A stretch of 64,000 bases of DNA from Chamaea fasciata (lineage: Eukaryota > Chordata > Aves > Passeriformes > Sylviidae), in assembly GCA_029207755.1 (NCBI GenBank), contig JARCOQ010000012.1, forward strand, positions 496,001 to 560,000, in the 5' to 3' direction. How positions within the stretch are numbered: position 1 is the first letter of the stretch; each line of letters opens with the position of its first letter. Shown one piece after another: positions 60,895 to 64,000 of the stretch. Made by a program: the position numbers and the translations under genes. The notes below the pieces were generated by a model that was not told the origin of the DNA, ran no database searches, and was given only the letters and a program-made list of their open reading frames with translations.

Positions 60895-63592
60895 CTAGAG
60901 ATGGAGCCATCGTTGCCATGGGGTTGGTGGGATCGAGCTGGAAGCCCCCCATCATGAACTGTGCATCTGAGGAAGTGCTGTCCATCTTCAGGTTGGGAAG
61001 GTTCATGTTCTGCGCCAGGTAATACTGGTAGAGCTCGGCCTCGGCGGGGGACGGCAGGCTGCCGAGGCCTAGGTGCCGGTTATGTTGGATTTGGGACATG
61101 TTTTGCTGAAGCAGCATCATGTTGTGCATGTGCTTCTCACTGGTCATGTGAATCCGAAGGTTCCTAGCTACGTTGGTCTCATAGTCGCACACCTCGCACC
61201 GCCACGTGGGTTTGGTTTTTGGTTTGGTGGGGGAGGGAGCCCCACAGGTGCTGCCGATGTTGGCGGCGGCGGCTGCCGCGGCTGCAGCTGCCGCCGCCGC
61301 CGCCCCCGCGGTGTGGCTGAAGACTTGCTCTCCCCCTCCGTTCTGCAGGTTCTGCATGTTGTTGAGATGCTTGTCGGACTGCATATGAATACTGAGGTTG
61401 CCTTTGGTAGTTGTGGAGTAGTTACAGACCTCGCAGCGGAAGGGCTTGTAACCACAGGTGTAGCTCTCGCCCCGCGCCAGCCGCGGGTGCGGCTGCCCGC
61501 TCTTGCAGTAGACGCAGGAGCCACCCGGCTCAGGATGTTTCTCCTTCATGTGCGCCTCAAGCGTCTGCTGGTACTTGTAGTGCCAATTGCACTTGGGACA
61601 CTTGAGTGTCTTACATGAGTTGCGAGAATGCATCATAGTCATGTGGCCACCCAGCGACCGCGAGGAGCCCAGGACCGTGTCGCACTTTGGGCACTCCACG
61701 CCGCTCCCCGAGGGGCACTCCCCACCCCCAAGTTCACAGAGGGGGCCAGCATGCTGGTGATGGGAGATGTAGCTCCCGTCCTCGCCCTCTGCACTCTCAT
61801 TTGGTTCTGGTGCTGTGGCATTGTCTTTATTGGCACTTTCATCGATGAAGTCCAGCCTCCTGCTGCCCTCGGCCACACTGGCTCCGCCGCCCTCATTGTT
61901 AAAGCTTAAGTGATTCCTCCTGTTTGCACCATCAAAGACAAAGGAAGAAGCAGAATTAGAACTAGTAGAAGCCGTGCCCCGTGACAGGGTCTGGAGCACG
62001 TTAGGCATTAAGGGAGAGTTAGAAATGCTTTGGTTTGAGAGAGCAAGGTCCTTTTTGCTGCTGCCACTGCCTGCCACAGCCCCAGCATCCTCCTGGGGCC
62101 GGTCCTCCAGTTCATCCTCCAACTCGTTTGGAAATAGTCCTTTGCAACCCTCATCATCCTCATCTTCTTCCTCTTCCTCCTCTTCCTCTTCCTCCTCCTC
62201 CTCTTCCACATCCTCCTCCTCCTCCTCTTCCACCTCCTCGGCCGGCTCCACCTTTTCCGAGAGGCTGTCCTGGTCGTCCCCCTCTTGTTTCTCCCCCCCT
62301 GCCACCCCAGGGTCCTTCCCCTCCGAGGATTTGGTGGGACTGGAAGCCAGCGGGCCTAGGGGGACTGAGGTAATGGGAGTCTTCAGAGCTGAGCTGGTCA
62401 GCCCACCCAGGTTGAGGAGCGCACTGGGGGCCAGGACACCCGCTGCCGGCGGCGGCTCAGCTCCGCTGGCCGCCCCGGCCTGGAGGGCCTGCTCACCTTC
62501 CATGCAAATGCCACTGAATTTACCATAAAAACTGTGTCCAGGGCCTATGAGGTTAGCTGTGGAAACGAGAGGGTGCTGAAAGGTTTTGTTTTTTGGTTCC
62601 AGAAAGCTGACAAGGGGTTCCTTGTCTTTGCCTATCCCTTGGATGATAGCGGAGATGTTCTTATTGCTAAGAATTTTCCGCTCCTCCTCACTCAGAGTCA
62701 TTCGGTGGTCGTGCACGGCATGGGTCACGAACGAGCGGACATACCCAAAGGAGAGCTTGCACAAGAAACACATCAGGATGGGCTTCCTCTTCCCATAGAG
62801 CACAAAGCCATCGAATTTGGACAGGTCCACATTGTTGGGAACATCTTTGGATACGCAGGAGCTTTTGGCAGAACCGTCGCTGTTCAGGTAATCCTTGTTG
62901 CTTTTGTGTCGCACATCGAAGACGCGGAAGCTGTGCAGGACGGGGCTGATGCCCGCCAGGGCTGAGGTATTCGGGAAGGCCTGGTCTGAGCCCTCAAACC
63001 ACTTCCCGAAGGATGAGGCTATGTGGAAAGTGTTGATGATCTGTGGGTAGACGGGAGCGGCAGCAGAGGGCTCTCCCTGCTTGGGCAGAGAGTTCGGGAG
63101 CAGCGAGGGGAGAGTCCCGCTGCCGCCGGCACCCCCGCTCTGCACCAGCTGGCTGAGGCTCTCCACGATGTAGGCTGAGCCGTCGGGCTGGTAGACGATC
63201 TCGCCGGCCAGGTTCTCCACGTCGCTCTCCTCCTCGCCGTCCTCGCTGCTGTCGCTCCCGCTCTCCCCCCGCAGCGGCGGGGGCGGGCGGGCGCCGGCAC
63301 AGCGGTGCTCCATGTAGCTCTGCAGGCCGGCAAAGGAGGCCGCGCACTGCCCGCAGCTCACCTCCTTGCCCGCGGGCTCGGGGCCGGGGCCCGCCGCGCT
63401 GCTCTCGGGGACGCGCTCGGGGAAGGGCACCCTCAGGCTGTCCAGGGGGCTGCAGCTCTCCGCCGCGGGCTGCTCCATGCTGCCGGCCGGGTCAGGGAGG
63501 TGGGCGCTGTTGAGATCAGTCCATTGCTGGTGCTGAGGAATGCCGCACCCATTGTCCTTCCCAGGGATGACGGGCGAGTCACAGCCTTCCAT
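60895..63592 (-). CDS. ZFHX3: ZFHX3 exon 2 coding part, residues 1-899 plus one base
   Basis: The frame opens at the ATG at 63592 (MEGCDSPV...), the usual ZFHX3 start, in a strong context (G at -3, G at +4). Finger-type Cys/His sets are visible at C80/C83/H96/C98, C275/C278/H291/H296, C634/C637/H650/H655, C665/C668/H681/H686, C720/C723/H736/H742 and C799/C802/H815/H821, with a CxxC knuckle at 693-696. Between them lie an almost pure Glu/Asp run at about 452-481, an Ala run at about 764-777, and the conserved block around 181-360 (for example [18 protein letters not shown]). The exon ends at CTAG|gtgagg (donor GT 60894-60893), splitting codon 900 (G|TG, Val). Open frame continues a few codons into the intron, but the splice to exon 3 restores the family sequence. 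The first part, 63.05-63.5 kb, is very CpG-rich. The fingers are DNA/RNA or protein contact modules; which targets they bind cannot be seen from sequence. Confidence 0.97.
61262..61303 (-). repeat. ZFHX3: GCN codon run in ZFHX3 exon 2 (poly-alanine)
   Basis: About 14 alanine codons (residues about 764-777) with mixed third bases (GCG, GCC, GCT, GCA), between the fingers at 720-742 and 799-821. The mixed codons make it more stable than a pure repeat. The same Ala run exists in mammalian ZFHX3. Confidence 0.9.
62150..62239 (-). repeat. ZFHX3: GAG/GAA codon run in ZFHX3 exon 2 (acidic tract)
   Basis: About 30 consecutive codons that are nearly all Glu or Asp (residues about 452-481), made of an interrupted GAG/GAA trinucleotide run. 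ZFHX3 has an acidic tract at this position in mammals too, with variable length. It is prone to slippage, so length differences between individuals and assembly errors are likely. Confidence 0.9.
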
Positions 63593-63617
63593 GGCAGGGC
63601 CGGCACGGAGCGCTCAT
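63579..63617 (-). other. Short upstream ORF overlapping the ZFHX3 start codon
   Basis: ATG at 63617, twelve codons, TGA ending at 63579, in a different frame from ZFHX3 and overlapping its first codons. Overlapping upstream ORFs usually lower translation of the main frame, because ribosomes using them terminate past the main ATG. Whether it is used depends on the transcript containing this exon start. Confidence 0.5.
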
Positions 63618-63638
63618 TGCACCCGGTACAGCTCCGAC
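63593..63638 (-). other. ZFHX3: ZFHX3 5' untranslated part of exon 2
   Basis: A good acceptor (ctctcccacccgcag, AG 63640-63639) is followed by 46 bases before the start codon. The stretch contains an upstream ATG at 63617 with G at -3, opening a 12-codon frame that runs past the ZFHX3 start and stops at 63579. Assigning the exon border here is an inference from the splice consensus; no cDNA is available to me. Confidence 0.7.
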
Positions 63639-64000
63639 CTGCGGGTGGGAGAGAAGGAGAGAGGCCGGTGAGTCGGGCTGCTCCCGCAAAGACCCCACCA
63701 CCACAAGGGTCCCCGCTTCCCAGGACCAAAGTGGCGCGCCAAGACGGGCCGCAGGGACAGGCAGCCCAGCCTCGGGGAAGGTACTGCTGGGAATGAGCAA
63801 CGGGAACATGTTGGCAGCAGCAACACGAGAGGCAAACTGAAGGGGCCTGGAAGGTGGCAAACACCTCCTTAACATCTTGCCTAAAGGGAGCCAGCAGGAA
63901 GACTGTAGGACCTGCACTGCCAGCCCCAAGGCCTGGAGTCTTCAGAAAACAAAACATCATGGGAAAGCTTGTGACAGAAACAAGATAGGACAACAAAACA
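63639..64000 (-). other. End of ZFHX3 intron 1 (partial)
   Basis: Upstream of the exon 2 acceptor. The last 40 bases are pyrimidine-rich on the minus strand, as expected before an acceptor. The rest is mixed-composition sequence in which I see no repeat, exon or promoter. Frames open here on the minus strand run straight through the acceptor and show no family similarity. Confidence 0.7.

Larger units (their letters stand above)
7297..63638 (-). other. ZFHX3: ZFHX3 gene body, exons 2-5 (partial gene)
   Basis: Four exons on the minus strand join into one frame with GT/AG borders and give residues 1-1178 of the AT-motif binding factor ZFHX3/ATBF1. The full family protein is about 3,700 residues, so roughly the first third is here. 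It is a nuclear transcription factor with many C2H2 zinc fingers and, further on, four homeodomains; it acts in neuronal differentiation, circadian control and growth restraint (family knowledge). Exon phases are consistent: exon 2 ends after the first base of codon 900, exon 3 ends on a whole codon, and exons 4 and 5 each end after one base of the next codon. Intron lengths are about 1.9, 24.8 and 26.0 kb. The 5' noncoding exon and everything after residue 1178 are outside the window. The gene identity is secure; the exon numbering follows the human convention of a noncoding exon 1. Confidence 0.97.

Noticed and set aside
61974..62528. Plus-strand frame with a serine run opposite ZFHX3 exon 2
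   Set aside because: Antisense shadow of the Glu/Asp codon run.
63433..63996. Minus-strand frame extending upstream of ZFHX3 exon 2
   Set aside because: It crosses a good splice acceptor, is in a different frame from ZFHX3 and shows no family similarity.
1..64000. tRNA, rRNA, CRISPR arrays, operons, phage or bacterial features
   Set aside because: Looked for and not seen; the window is an intron-rich vertebrate gene.

Overview
This is vertebrate nuclear DNA, and almost certainly avian. The whole window lies inside one gene on the minus strand, ZFHX3 (also called ATBF1), which encodes a very large zinc-finger/homeodomain transcription factor. Four coding exons can be read from splice site to splice site: 63638-60895 (exon 2, carrying the start codon), 58963-58467 (exon 3), 33686-33455 (exon 4) and 7404-7297 (exon 5). 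Joined, they keep one frame and give residues 1-1178 of the protein. The homeodomains and the rest of the protein lie beyond the left edge. The promoter and the noncoding first exon lie beyond the right edge. The avian call rests on the near-identity of this N-terminus to ZFHX3 as I know it, on CR1 LINE pieces of the bird/reptile type (12.86-13.06 kb, 13.84-14.15 kb), on very low interspersed-repeat content, and on GC-rich minisatellites. I cannot name the species.

Layout from right to left, which is the direction of transcription: the end of intron 1 (63639-64000); exon 2, with six readable C2H2-type fingers, an acidic run and a poly-alanine run; a short intron 2 (1.9 kb); exon 3 with three fingers; a 24.8 kb intron 3 holding a 1.8 kb minisatellite (44.9-46.7 kb), an old CR1 relic and a possible LTR; exon 4 with one finger; a 26 kb intron 4 holding a 14-bp G-rich minisatellite (9.0-9.5 kb), two CR1 3' ends, an intragenic CpG island (23.3-23.65 kb) and many AT-rich, TAAT-rich blocks that look like conserved regulatory elements; the short exon 5; and 7.3 kb of intron 5.

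No second protein-coding gene, tRNA or rRNA is supported. The very long open frames at 44.6-46.9 kb exist in all six frames at once and are a property of the repeat, not genes. The most interesting material is regulatory or structural: the six-frame-open minisatellite with its 480-bp higher-order duplication, a minisatellite whose transcript is G-rich, a four-CCAAT cluster, inverted POU-like and GATA-like motif pairs, the intronic CpG island, an upstream ORF overlapping the ZFHX3 start, and a tandem in-frame splice donor at exon 5. I found nothing that amounts to a new multi-gene system.
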